Of a stretch of DNA of 64,000 nucleotides, positions 27,188 to 35,472 are shown piece by piece. Within the stretch, counting starts at the first letter, position 1, and every line of letters begins with the position of its first letter. The DNA is taken from contig NZ_CP009516.1 in assembly GCF_000970285.1 (NCBI RefSeq), positions 4,753,036 through 4,817,035 on the forward strand. Direction: 5' to 3'. This DNA comes from Methanosarcina horonobensis HB-1 = JCM 15518. GTDB taxonomy: Archaea; Halobacteriota; Methanosarcinia; Methanosarcinales; Methanosarcinaceae. A program made the translations under genes and the position numbers. The notes under the pieces were generated by a model. The model had not been told where the DNA came from and searched no databases. It saw only the letters and a program-made list of their open reading frames with translations.

Positions 27188-27221
27188 CTGTACTCACCTC
27201 AGATCTGTACTCACCTCAGAT
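27188..27221. repeat. 17-base tandem direct repeat
   Basis: CTGTACTCACCTCAGAT occurs twice without a gap (27188-27204 and 27205-27221), directly after the terminator. Confidence 0.85.
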
Positions 27222-27652
27222 TGGAATATATTTGAAGAAAAACTCTAAATGTTCGTGGTAAATTTGAGTTGCATTTCTTCCAGGCGTTGTACAACTTTAT
27301 GAACCTTCATAATTCTCTAAAATTAAAAATAAGTTCTAAAAACAAAAAATGTTTCTAAAGAACCTGAATGATGTCGAAAAAATAACTGATTGTATACGGA
27401 GTTTAAAAGAACTATTTACATCGGAGTTCCGGTTTAATAACTTACGGATATGGCCAAAATTAAGTTTAATTCTATAATTGGGATAAATTTCCAGAAAAAT
27501 TTTAGTATGAGGTTTTAAAGTCGACATAGTTCGTTATTTGAGAAAAAATTGTAATTTAATTTTAAGACAGTATATTGATAAGAAAGTAGTAAAAGAGAAA
27601 AAATCACTAATAAAAAATAAAAATAAATAATAAATTTTAAAAAGAAATGGAA

Positions 27653-27671
27653 AGGCACCATAAAGGTGCTC
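27653..27671 (-). terminator. terminator of the inverted small pilin gene
   Basis: On the minus strand GCACC and GGTGC (27665-27669 and 27655-27659) close a 5-base loop, 11 bases after the stop codon. It is followed by a T-rich tract (the plus strand reads AATTTTAAAAAGAAATGGAAAG). Confidence 0.55.
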
Positions 27672-27681
27672 TTGTTTGCGA

Positions 27682-28137
27682 TTAGAATCTCAGTTCCTTG
27701 TCAGCAATGAGCTGCTTGGTCTTGACATCAACGATCTTAACAGTAGCGAATTCACCAGATGTCTGAGTTAGAGTAGCTGATGAGTTACCATCTTCTGTAG
27801 TAAGGAGAAGAATCTTTGTCATTCCAACATCAAAAGTCGGGTCGCTTTCAAATGCGGAGGTGTCAAGTTCATAGCTTTGACCATCGGCTGCGAACATAAT
27901 CTTTGTTGTGTTTGGGTACAGAATAACTGTATCTCCACCAAGGTGCTCAAGTTTTATACTATCAACACCTGATGTCACAATATTGATATTCGCCTGCGGT
28001 GCAGATTCGGAAGGTCCCTGGCCGAAGACGGACGAACCGATTGCGGCGGCGAGGATGACGGTGATTGCAACCATCAGCACGACACCGATTACCGGGGACA
28101 CTGCTTTATCATTACTAAATATCTTTTTGAGATCCAT
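27682..28137 (-). CDS. small canonical type IV pilin (151 aa), inverted within the locus
   Basis: A 151-residue pilin with the most canonical signal of the set: NDKA|VSPVIGVVLMVAITVILAA (cut after residue 12), the DUF1628/Pilin_N pattern seen in haloarchaeal PilA proteins. The core has SIKLEHLGGDTVILYP, the HxGG element of family A. A very strong Shine-Dalgarno (AGGAGGGAG, complement at 28144-28152) lies before the ATG, and a hairpin terminator follows. Its own signals, small size and opposite strand suggest it is expressed separately and abundantly; it is my candidate for the major pilin. Confidence 0.88.
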   Translation of the reverse strand: MDLKKIFSNDKAVSPVIGVVLMVAITVILAAAIGSSVFGQGPSESAPQANINIVTSGVDSIKLEHLGGDTVILYPNTTKIMFAADGQSYELDTSAFESDPTFDVGMTKILLLTTEDGNSSATLTQTSGEFATVKIVDVKTKQLIADKELRF

Positions 28138-28437
28138 ATGTTTCTCCCTCCTGAGTTAATACTCCCAGACAGGACAACCTGTCGGAATTTTTAACACTTT
28201 AATGCACATACGTACAATTGTTATTTTTTATAACTGCATTCAAAGATATTCTTCGTTCTTATATAAATTTTTGCCGATACTGTTTTAGATTATTTAATAA
28301 GTATTTTCTTTATTTTTTGTTAAAGTTTTCCGCTGGTCTTGCAGGTCATAAAAAACTATTTTCAGATAGTCAGATTAATATCCAAGTAATATCGTTTAGA
28401 AAGTTAGGCAAAAGATTTATAGAAGGTGACTGTTGTC
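28138..28437. other. divergent promoter region of the small pilin and the 333-aa pilin
   Basis: About 300 AT-rich bases between divergent pilin genes. The only clear elements are the minus-strand Shine-Dalgarno at 28144-28152 and the plus-strand AAGGTGA at 28423-28429. Confidence 0.5.
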
Positions 28438-29439
28438 TTGGAGGGTAAAAAACGCAGAGCACTTGGCCGGGACTGCCAGGCAGTTTCAGAGGTAATAGGG
28501 CAGGTGCTCATGATAAGTATAGTTGTACTGGCTTTTTCTTCAATAGCCGTTTTTGTGTTTTCGGATGAGGGAGCTGTAAACCCTCCCCATACACCAAAAG
28601 CTGACCTGCAGGAAAGTATTGATACGAACGCGAATATTGTGAAAATATTCCATAAGGGAGGAGAAGCAATCGACCTGAAAGATGCAAAAGTTGTTCTCAA
28701 TATCAACGGGCAACAGGAAGAGTTTGATTTGTCTTCCGACCCTGGTGTTAGCTACACTGCCACAAATAATGTCCTGATGGTCGGGGACAATATTGTAATC
28801 AATACGAGCCGGAGCAGGGGAAAAAACCTGAAAAGCACGGATACCATTGACATGTATTTTGTACATACAGGATCTGATCAGGTAATCCAGAGAGTTACGC
28901 TTCAGAACGGAGGAAAGGAAAGCGAAAGTTCTGATGACACTTATGGCACTGGTAAATACTGGATAACTCCTCATCCGAACGGAACAGCAACTGATACTTC
29001 TGAAGGGTGGATCTCGACAGGAGCAGTTAATGAAACCGGAGACGGGGTTTTCACTACGTATTATGCTGCAGATAAAAAAGACGGAGACCCCAATTCCACA
29101 GCCCAGATATTCGATTTCGACATCGATGCAGACAGGGAAGGAGTTTCGGAACATTTCAACAACGTAACTTTAAAAATAGTATATAGTGTGCACGATAAAA
29201 ATTACGATTATATCGCACTTGATATCAGTGTCGAGGATCCTGAAAAATGGATAAGAGTCGAATCTGATATGCCGGAGTACAATAAAAACTTTGAGCCCGA
29301 CTACGTAGACCTCTCTTCCTATGTGAAAAATATTGAAGAACTTGAGGCATTCAAAGTAAGGATAGTTGCTGTCACAAATGCGAGCAACAAAGCCGGGAAG
29401 ACCGCATGGATAGACTTCCTCGGAATCCATGTAGAATAA
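28438..29439 (+). CDS. pilin-like protein, family A, long form (333 aa)
   Basis: A paralogue of the gene at 22941. The signal is CQA|VSEVIGQVLMISIVVLAF. The core has IVKIFHKGGEAIDLKDAKV, and the second domain begins with KYWITPHPNGTATDTSEG and ends in AWIDFLGIHVE; both parallel the 22941 protein (WITPRGG and IDYLGLWIE). A GTG at 28426 would add four residues, but AAGGTGA at 28423-28429 is well placed for TTG at 28438, which I prefer. It heads the second group of pilin genes, 39 bases before a family B gene. Confidence 0.82.
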   Translation: MEGKKRRALGRDCQAVSEVIGQVLMISIVVLAFSSIAVFVFSDEGAVNPPHTPKADLQESIDTNANIVKIFHKGGEAIDLKDAKVVLNINGQQEEFDLSSDPGVSYTATNNVLMVGDNIVINTSRSRGKNLKSTDTIDMYFVHTGSDQVIQRVTLQNGGKESESSDDTYGTGKYWITPHPNGTATDTSEGWISTGAVNETGDGVFTTYYAADKKDGDPNSTAQIFDFDIDADREGVSEHFNNVTLKIVYSVHDKNYDYIALDISVEDPEKWIRVESDMPEYNKNFEPDYVDLSSYVKNIEELEAFKVRIVAVTNASNKAGKTAWIDFLGIHVE

Positions 29440-29478
29440 AACAAATGATAAAGAAAAAAACAGGGGGATAGGGGAAGC

Positions 29479-30411
29479 ATGAAGAGAAACAGGGGCAGCG
29501 AATTCGACCCCTACCCGTACTCTTTTTTTCGGTCCGAATCTGCCGCATCGACAGCTATAGCATTTATTTTGCTTTTAGGGATAGTATTTTCAGTTTTTTC
29601 TGTAGTTCATCTGGGATATGTCCCTGAATGGAAAACTGACGCAGAACACTCCCATGTGGCCGATGTATGGGAGGATGTGACAAAACTCAAATCGAAAATA
29701 GACAGGACTACAATACTCCTGATGTCAGACCAGAACTCCACAACCTCAAATATTACTATAATAATGCCCCTTCGTACCGGAAGCATGGAAATGCCTCTTA
29801 CCGGTTCCTCAAGATTCAGCGGAATAGTTTCCGTAAACGCAGATGCGTGCAACATGACAATAGTAACTCCGGTAAATGGTAGTGAGAGGGTTATAAACTG
29901 CGGCACCATTTCCTACACCTCTAATAATAATTATTATGTGAACCAGATCTTCAAGTATGAAAACGGAGCTTTGATTCTTGCGCAAAAAGAACAATCGGTC
30001 ATGAAACTTTATCCAATGATCCGCGTCTCCGAAGTTTCGGATAAAAACTACAGTTTTTCAATCAATGCAATCGAAATACGAGGTTTTGCAGACTCCCTTT
30101 CATCAAACTCGGACTGTTCCGTTCGCCTTAGAGACTGTTCATTTAGCTCTTTCTATGACAGTGAAGACCACGAAAACATGAGTTCTTTTGCTTTAAAAAT
30201 AAACACTACCCATCCGGAAGCCTGGGAGGCCTATTTTAACGAAACGATGAAAGGAGCCGGACTGGAGAAAGATAAAGATTACACCCTTGATATTGTAGAA
30301 AATGATTACCTGTACCTTTCATTTCCGGAAAACGGAAGTGACAGCAGCCTGGACAGACTTTACGTTGGCAAAACCACAGCTAATGCAGAGCTGATTAATG
30401 GTTTGATCTGA
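29479..30411 (+). CDS. pilin-like protein, family B (310 aa)
   Basis: A 310-residue paralogue of the gene at 24462. The signal SESA|ASTAIAFILLLG starts the hydrophobic helix near residue 23, then YVPEWKTDAEHSHVADVWED gives the family B signature. A later conserved segment reads YENGALILAQKEQSVMKLYP. Several N-x-S/T sequons suggest N-glycosylation of a surface protein, a common trait in Methanosarcina envelopes. It pairs with the family A gene at 28438 just as 24462 pairs with 22941/23949, so the A+B module is duplicated. GGGGGATAGGGGAAGC precedes the ATG. Confidence 0.82.
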   Translation: MKRNRGSEFDPYPYSFFRSESAASTAIAFILLLGIVFSVFSVVHLGYVPEWKTDAEHSHVADVWEDVTKLKSKIDRTTILLMSDQNSTTSNITIIMPLRTGSMEMPLTGSSRFSGIVSVNADACNMTIVTPVNGSERVINCGTISYTSNNNYYVNQIFKYENGALILAQKEQSVMKLYPMIRVSEVSDKNYSFSINAIEIRGFADSLSSNSDCSVRLRDCSFSSFYDSEDHENMSSFALKINTTHPEAWEAYFNETMKGAGLEKDKDYTLDIVENDYLYLSFPENGSDSSLDRLYVGKTTANAELINGLI

Positions 30412-30594
30412 ACTTTGTAACTACTGTTGCTCATAGATAACAGACTAAATCGAACTGGAATAAAATAAGCCAAATTAAGCCGCCTTCAGTATAAGGACTA
30501 AAAAGTAGACATTAAAAGGTAGGAAATTAAAAAACGGAAATTCAAGGATTTATATTTGAAAAATATTAAATAAAAAATTATGTGATGTCTAGCT

Positions 30595-32148
30595 ATGAAG
30601 ACCAGAAAGAACGGAAGCAGGGAAAAGGCAAGAAAAAGCCTCTTTAACTCGGAATCTGCAGGAGCTACCGTAGTTGCGGCAGTTTTGCTGCTGAGCATCA
30701 TATTTACTGTACTTGCAGTTGTCAGGATTGAGTATGTCCCGACGTGGAAAACTGATGCAGAACAATCACACATGAGTAAGGTTCAGAAAGATATGGCTGA
30801 ACTCAAATCAACAGCAGATATGGTATCTCTCTTTACGTCTTCGGACTCAAATGCATCAGCATATGGATTCCCTGTAACTGTTTCGTTCAGTATGGGAGGA
30901 GGAGAAATTCCGATTCTGGAACCTTCAAAATCAAGCGGGACACTTTCAGTAAACACGGAACGCTATAGAATGACCATAACTCCCGAAAGGTCTGCGATCC
31001 TAGCTTCCCCTCAAGTCCTGGACTGCGGAGGTGTTACCTATTATTCGAATAATAGGGAGTACATGGACCAGGTCTTCAGGTATGAAAACGGAGCCCTTAT
31101 CCTTTCTCAAAAAGACAGATCATTGATGAGGCAGTCTCCTTCATTCAATATAAAACAGACAAATGGGACTAACTATACCGTCTCAATCCACGCAATCAAA
31201 ATGACAGGAGACCCTGATAGTGTTTCTTCAAACACTGATGCTTCTTTGAGGCTGACAGGGCTTTATACCGAACCTGTCTATGACAGCAATGACTCAGGAG
31301 GAATTGATTCTTTTACCTGCACAATACTCACGGGATATCCAGATGCCTGGGTATCCTACCTCAACGAAACCGCAAAAAATGCAGGCCTTGAATATGAAAC
31401 GGATTATACGATAGATAAAGTAAGCTCGGATACTGTATATGTTTCTTTCCTGGATAACGGCAGTAAAAACCTTGAAAGGCTCTATGTCAGCAAATCTGTT
31501 ATTCTGGCAGAACTGGGAGCTGGTGGTGTTCTGGACAATGGAGAAGTCAGCAATTCTGAGTCCGATGAAGGGACCAATGATTCCGAGTCCGACGAAGATG
31601 AGGATGAATCCGGGAGCGAACTAATTCATGGAAACCGGACTATATTAAACAAAAATGGAATTGGAGGGGTTATTCCCTCAGGAACTTACATTCAATTTAA
31701 AAATACAAAAAATAACAATTGCTGGGTTAAAATTGACGGTTTCAAAAAGGAACTTAGCAAGAATGATATTGTAAAGCTTGTAATAGATGGGGACCAGATG
31801 TCTGGAACTGCAGATATGAGCGGAAAGCAAATTACAAACTTCAATTTTAATGTTAAGATGTACATTAATGGTGAGTATGTGGATCAAGGGAAAGTTACGG
31901 GAATGCAGGTAAAAGATTATTCAGACTATGAATCAAATTTAACTTACAGGCTTCAATCGTACTTATCCGGTACCCAATTACAGGTTGACGGAAATAACTT
32001 GATTAGCTGGTGGCCACATAATAACTCAGCAATAAATCTTTACAACATAGGACCATCACCTACCAATAACGAGTTCCTAAGAATTAATTTTGATTCAGGA
32101 AGCACATACTTTGACTGCAGCGCAGATTATGAGATAATTAACAACTAA
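30595..32148 (+). CDS. enlarged family B pilin-like protein with acidic linker and extra C-terminal domain (517 aa)
   Basis: Residues 1-305 form a third family B protein: signal SESA|GATVVAAVLLLS, then EYVPTWKTDAEQSHMSKVQKD and YENGALILSQKDRSLMRQ. A linker of about 35 residues, dominated by E, D and S (NSESDEGTNDSESDEDEDES), follows. A C-terminal domain of about 170 residues, unlike anything else in the window, is β-rich with many Asn/Gly (WVKIDGFKKEL, LISWWPHNNSAINLY, STYFDCSADYEIINN). The DNA coding for the last domain is more AT-rich than the first part, consistent with domain acquisition. As the largest pilin-like subunit it could be a tip adhesin; that is inference. Confidence 0.8.
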   Translation: MKTRKNGSREKARKSLFNSESAGATVVAAVLLLSIIFTVLAVVRIEYVPTWKTDAEQSHMSKVQKDMAELKSTADMVSLFTSSDSNASAYGFPVTVSFSMGGGEIPILEPSKSSGTLSVNTERYRMTITPERSAILASPQVLDCGGVTYYSNNREYMDQVFRYENGALILSQKDRSLMRQSPSFNIKQTNGTNYTVSIHAIKMTGDPDSVSSNTDASLRLTGLYTEPVYDSNDSGGIDSFTCTILTGYPDAWVSYLNETAKNAGLEYETDYTIDKVSSDTVYVSFLDNGSKNLERLYVSKSVILAELGAGGVLDNGEVSNSESDEGTNDSESDEDEDESGSELIHGNRTILNKNGIGGVIPSGTYIQFKNTKNNNCWVKIDGFKKELSKNDIVKLVIDGDQMSGTADMSGKQITNFNFNVKMYINGEYVDQGKVTGMQVKDYSDYESNLTYRLQSYLSGTQLQVDGNNLISWWPHNNSAINLYNIGPSPTNNEFLRINFDSGSTYFDCSADYEIINN

Positions 32149-32249
32149 AAAGAAAGGGCAAAATTACATTTGCTTTCTAGGTGTACTAAAAATGAAAAAC
32201 GATCAATGAGATAATAAGTAAGAAGGACGTATCGAATTTCAGAAAAAAG

Positions 32250-32993
32250 ATGCCTGAAAAATACACAATCCCTTACCCTGCCAGAAGAGTCCATTCCGAC
32301 GGCAGGGCTGAAAACACCGAAGTGTTGCTTGCAAAAGAATGCCCTGTTAAACTTTTTCTTGACGGCAAACCGTTTACAACTCTTTTTGCCTCCCCGCTTG
32401 AACTGAAAGAACTTGCAGTAGGCCATCTGATTACGGAAGGAGTTCTCAGTTTCACTGAGATTGCCGGAGTTGAGGTTGAAGGTAACGAGGTCCATATCCT
32501 GACAAAAAAGGAAAAGAGCTCCGTTCAATATGAACTCCCCAGGGAAGCAGCCAGAGAAGCTGGAAAACAAATATTTGTGAACTCAGACACTGTTTTTGAC
32601 CCGGAAGCCCTTTTTGCAGGCAATGGGTATCTTGAGTCCGATACATACAAACTTACCAGAGGTACTCACCTCGCCGCACTTATAGACCGAGAAGGAAAGC
32701 TTGCAGTCCAGATTGTTGACGTAGGCAGACATAATGCCGTGGACAAAGTAGTAAGCACTGCTCTTCTCAGAGGGCTTGACCTCTCACAGCATTACATGCT
32801 TTCCACAGGCAGGCAGCCTGCCTACATGGTCACAAAAGCAGCTCGTGCAGGAATTCCTCTCGTTGCTACCAAAGCCATGCCATTTGACTCCGGAGTCGAA
32901 GCTGCAAAAAAAATGAATATTTGCCTTGTTGGGCAGCTAAGGCAGGAATCAATGTTAGTATTTGCAAATGAGTGGCGGGTCAATACAACATAA
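32250..32993 (+). CDS. fdhD: FdhD-like protein lacking the CxxC motif
   Basis: A 247-residue FdhD family protein. FdhD passes sulfur to the molybdenum or tungsten bis-PGD cofactor of formate dehydrogenase. Conserved cofactor-side motifs are present: DVGRHNAVDK (about residues 157-166) and STGRQPAYMVTKAARAGIPLV. The catalytic cysteine loop (CGxCG in E. coli FdhD, after the first third of the protein) is missing; the region reads AREAGKQIFVNSD. The later GCTH cysteine is also replaced (RGTHLAAL). Methanosarcina generally use formylmethanofuran dehydrogenase rather than formate dehydrogenase, so a role with that Mo/W enzyme is possible. The ATG at 32250 has only a weak ribosome site. Confidence 0.85.
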   Translation: MPEKYTIPYPARRVHSDGRAENTEVLLAKECPVKLFLDGKPFTTLFASPLELKELAVGHLITEGVLSFTEIAGVEVEGNEVHILTKKEKSSVQYELPREAAREAGKQIFVNSDTVFDPEALFAGNGYLESDTYKLTRGTHLAALIDREGKLAVQIVDVGRHNAVDKVVSTALLRGLDLSQHYMLSTGRQPAYMVTKAARAGIPLVATKAMPFDSGVEAAKKMNICLVGQLRQESMLVFANEWRVNTT

Positions 32994-33031
32994 TAAAAGA
33001 TAAAAAAGAATCGAAGCATTGTTCAGCTCTA

Positions 33032-33607
33032 TTAGAGAGTACCTTTCGTGCTTTTTACTTCCTTGCCTTCAATTTTTACAGCCCTTTTCATCGCGTAAGC
33101 AAAAGCCTTGAAAAGAGCCTCGATTTTATGGTGATCGTTATCCCCGTAGACACTCGCGTGTATGGTAATTTTCGCATTTGAGGCAAGGGTCTCGAAGAAG
33201 TGTTTCACAAGCTGGGTACTGAACTGCCCTACCTGGGGAGCAACAAAATCAGCTTTCAGAACCAGATAGCTGCGCCCGCCGACATCCAGGGCAACTTCGG
33301 CAAGAGCCTCATCCATTGGAATTCTGGCTTCCCCGAAACGGGCGATTCCTGACATATCTCCAAGGGCTTCGGCAAGAGCCTTTCCAAGGACTATTCCCGT
33401 ATCCTCAATGAGGTGATGCTCGTCCACATAAAGGTCGCCTTCGGCACGAACTTTAAGGTCAAACTCGGCGTGCCTTGCAAAAGAAGTAAGCATATGATCA
33501 AAAAACCCGATCCCTGTACTGACATCCGCAATGCCCTTACCGTCAAGGTTAATCTCAAGCTGAATGTCGGTTTCCTTTGTCTTACGGGAAATTATACTTG
33601 TTCTCAT
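33032..33607 (-). CDS. hisB: imidazoleglycerol-phosphate dehydratase
   Basis: A 191-residue HisB, which dehydrates imidazole glycerol phosphate to imidazole acetol phosphate in histidine synthesis. The manganese-binding repeats are [11 protein letters not shown] (about residues 62-72) and [13 protein letters not shown] near 155-168, with the typical GIGFFDHML near 35. Length is normal for the monofunctional enzyme. It is the last of three histidine genes on the minus strand (hisG, hisA, hisB) with gaps of 102 and 155 bases, so co-transcription is likely but not tight. Confidence 0.96.
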   Translation of the reverse strand: MRTSIISRKTKETDIQLEINLDGKGIADVSTGIGFFDHMLTSFARHAEFDLKVRAEGDLYVDEHHLIEDTGIVLGKALAEALGDMSGIARFGEARIPMDEALAEVALDVGGRSYLVLKADFVAPQVGQFSTQLVKHFFETLASNAKITIHASVYGDNDHHKIEALFKAFAYAMKRAVKIEGKEVKSTKGTL

Positions 33608-33762
33608 ACAGCATCACATTCTCTTTAAAATAATTAAATACTTTGGGTTTTGCTGCTTATTGTTCTTTGTGTTCGGTCTGCCTGGGAAAAATCAGGGAAG
33701 AGGGCTGAGTAATCGAGCAGCTTAGAAGTAAAAATAAGCTTCCCAATCAGATAACAACCAGA

Positions 33763-34500
33763 TCAGTCTCCAAGGGCGGCTTTAATTGCCTCTTCAAGAG
33801 TGAACCTGCCTGTGTAAAGGGCACTGCCTACCACAACGCCTGAAGCTCCGGTTTTTTTCAGAATTATTATATCTGCCAGTGAGCTTACTCCCCCGGATGC
33901 GATTACAGGAATGCTGACAGACTCCACAAGCTCCTTTGTCGGAACAGGGTTTACTCCCTGCATTAAGCCTTCGGTGTCGATGTTCGTAAAGAGAAGGCTG
34001 CCGGCTCCAAGATCTTCAAACTTTCTGCCCATTTCGACAGGAGTTTGTGCGCACTCTTCGGTCCAGCCTTTAATTGAGATTTTTCCATTCTTTGCATCCA
34101 GCGCAACGTTTACACGTGGGCTTCCAAAGGTCCTGGAAAGCTGTTTTACCATTTCAGGGTTCTGGAGGGCAGCAGTTCCGAGAATTACCCTTGAAACCCC
34201 GAGCTCAAGAAGGGAGGCTGCATCTTCAAAGCTCCTTACACCTCCTCCAACCTGAATACTCACACCTTTCTCCCTGCAGGTTCTGACGATCTTTTCAATA
34301 ATCGGGGCGTTTTTTCTTTCCCCTTCGATTGCTCCGTCAAGATCCACCAGATGAAGGGTTTTTGCCCCTTTACTTACCCAGTCAAGGGCAACTGCGAGAG
34401 GATCATCAAGAGATACGATCTCGCTGCCAGGCACTCCCTGTACCAGCTGGACACATTTTCCTCCTCTCATATCCACTGCAGGAATTACTTCAAAAACCAT
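33763..34500 (-). CDS. hisA: HisA, ProFAR isomerase
   Basis: A 245-residue (βα)8-barrel isomerase, 1-(5-phosphoribosyl)-5-[(5-phosphoribosylamino)methylideneamino]imidazole-4-carboxamide isomerase. The first catalytic aspartate lies in VIPAVDMRGGKCVQL (D10). The phosphate-binding repeats are QVGGGVRS and VIASGGVSSL. Length and order match HisA rather than HisF. It lies between hisG and hisB. Confidence 0.96.
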   Translation of the reverse strand: MVFEVIPAVDMRGGKCVQLVQGVPGSEIVSLDDPLAVALDWVSKGAKTLHLVDLDGAIEGERKNAPIIEKIVRTCREKGVSIQVGGGVRSFEDAASLLELGVSRVILGTAALQNPEMVKQLSRTFGSPRVNVALDAKNGKISIKGWTEECAQTPVEMGRKFEDLGAGSLLFTNIDTEGLMQGVNPVPTKELVESVSIPVIASGGVSSLADIIILKKTGASGVVVGSALYTGRFTLEEAIKAALGD

Positions 34501-34602
34501 AAAAAGTTACATCTCCGGCATATATCTGTGAAAGCTATCTGTATGGAAGCGTCTTTCCGCTTTGGCATTTTTATGTCCTTATTTTGATATCTCTATCCCA
34601 CT

Positions 34603-35472
34603 TCAGGGCATTATTCTTTCTATGGGAACAACAAGGACGTCCCGTGCACCGACGTTCCTGAGTTTGTTTACTATGCTAAAGATCAGGTCCGCGTCCACGA
34701 CAGCGTGAACGGCAAGGAATGATTCTTCAGAATGCCTGCTGGACTCGACCTTCATGACTGTTGGACCTGACATTCCTGGCAGGACCTCTTTTACTGCTTG
34801 AAGGGAAGCTTCGGGAACGTTCATCATGAGATAGCGTTTTTTCTTTGCGTTAAGCACGCTTTCGAGTGCAGTTTTTATATCCAGGATTTTTTCCTTTTCC
34901 CTGAGGCTTTTTTTGTTAGCGATCAGATGGACAGTAGAAGAAAAGACTGTATCGATAGCTTTCAGGTGGTTTATCATGAGAGTTGTCCCTGAGCTTGAGA
35001 TGTCTACAATGGCGTCTGCAATTCCCACATGAGGAGTCATCTCGCAGGCCCCGCTGACTTTTATAACTTCAACTTTAATTCCAAGGTTTTTGAAGTACTG
35101 GCGTGTGATCTCCGGAAATTCGGTTGCCACTTTTTTACCTTCAAGGTCCTGTGCTTTCTCGAACCCCGAGTCTTCCGGAACAGCCAGGACAAGGCTCGCT
35201 CTCCCGAATTTAAGGTCCAGAAGGGCTTCAACATCTGCCCCTCTTTCCGTAATCAGGTCCATTCCTGTAATGCCAACGTCCGCAGCTCCGTCCTGCACAT
35301 ACTCAGGGATATCAGCAGCCCTGGCAAAGAGAACATGAATATCAGGGTCCGTAGTTTTTGCGAATAGTATTCGGCTTTCGGCTCCTCCGCTAATGGGGAG
35401 TCCGGCATCTTTAAAAATAGACATTGTGGGTTCGTGAAGGCGCCCTTTGTTGGGTATTGCAATGCGAATCAT
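34603..35472 (-). CDS. hisG: ATP phosphoribosyltransferase, long form
   Basis: A 289-residue HisG catalysing the first committed step of histidine synthesis. The N-terminus IRIAIPNKGRLHEPTM and the DVGITGMDLI and SGTTLMINHLK segments are typical. The extra C-terminal domain (about residues 215-289, from LMMNVPEASLQAVKEVLPG) marks the long, HisZ-independent form that is feedback-controlled by histidine. It heads the hisG-hisA-hisB run. Four copies of a 14-base motif lie 22-120 bases upstream of its start and may form its control region. Confidence 0.95.
   Translation of the reverse strand: MIRIAIPNKGRLHEPTMSIFKDAGLPISGGAESRILFAKTTDPDIHVLFARAADIPEYVQDGAADVGITGMDLITERGADVEALLDLKFGRASLVLAVPEDSGFEKAQDLEGKKVATEFPEITRQYFKNLGIKVEVIKVSGACEMTPHVGIADAIVDISSSGTTLMINHLKAIDTVFSSTVHLIANKKSLREKEKILDIKTALESVLNAKKKRYLMMNVPEASLQAVKEVLPGMSGPTVMKVESSRHSEESFLAVHAVVDADLIFSIVNKLRNVGARDVLVVPIERIMP

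Larger units (their letters stand above)
26992..27652. other. non-coding region between opposed pilin genes
   Basis: No gene. It holds a large stem-loop (27035-27081), a terminator (27159-27180), a 17-base tandem repeat (27188-27221) and about 400 bases of very AT-rich sequence. Confidence 0.5.

Noticed and set aside
28540-29154. 204-codon minus-strand frame inside the 333-aa pilin gene
   Set aside because: It lies wholly within a pilin gene whose paralogue at 22941 supports the plus-strand reading.
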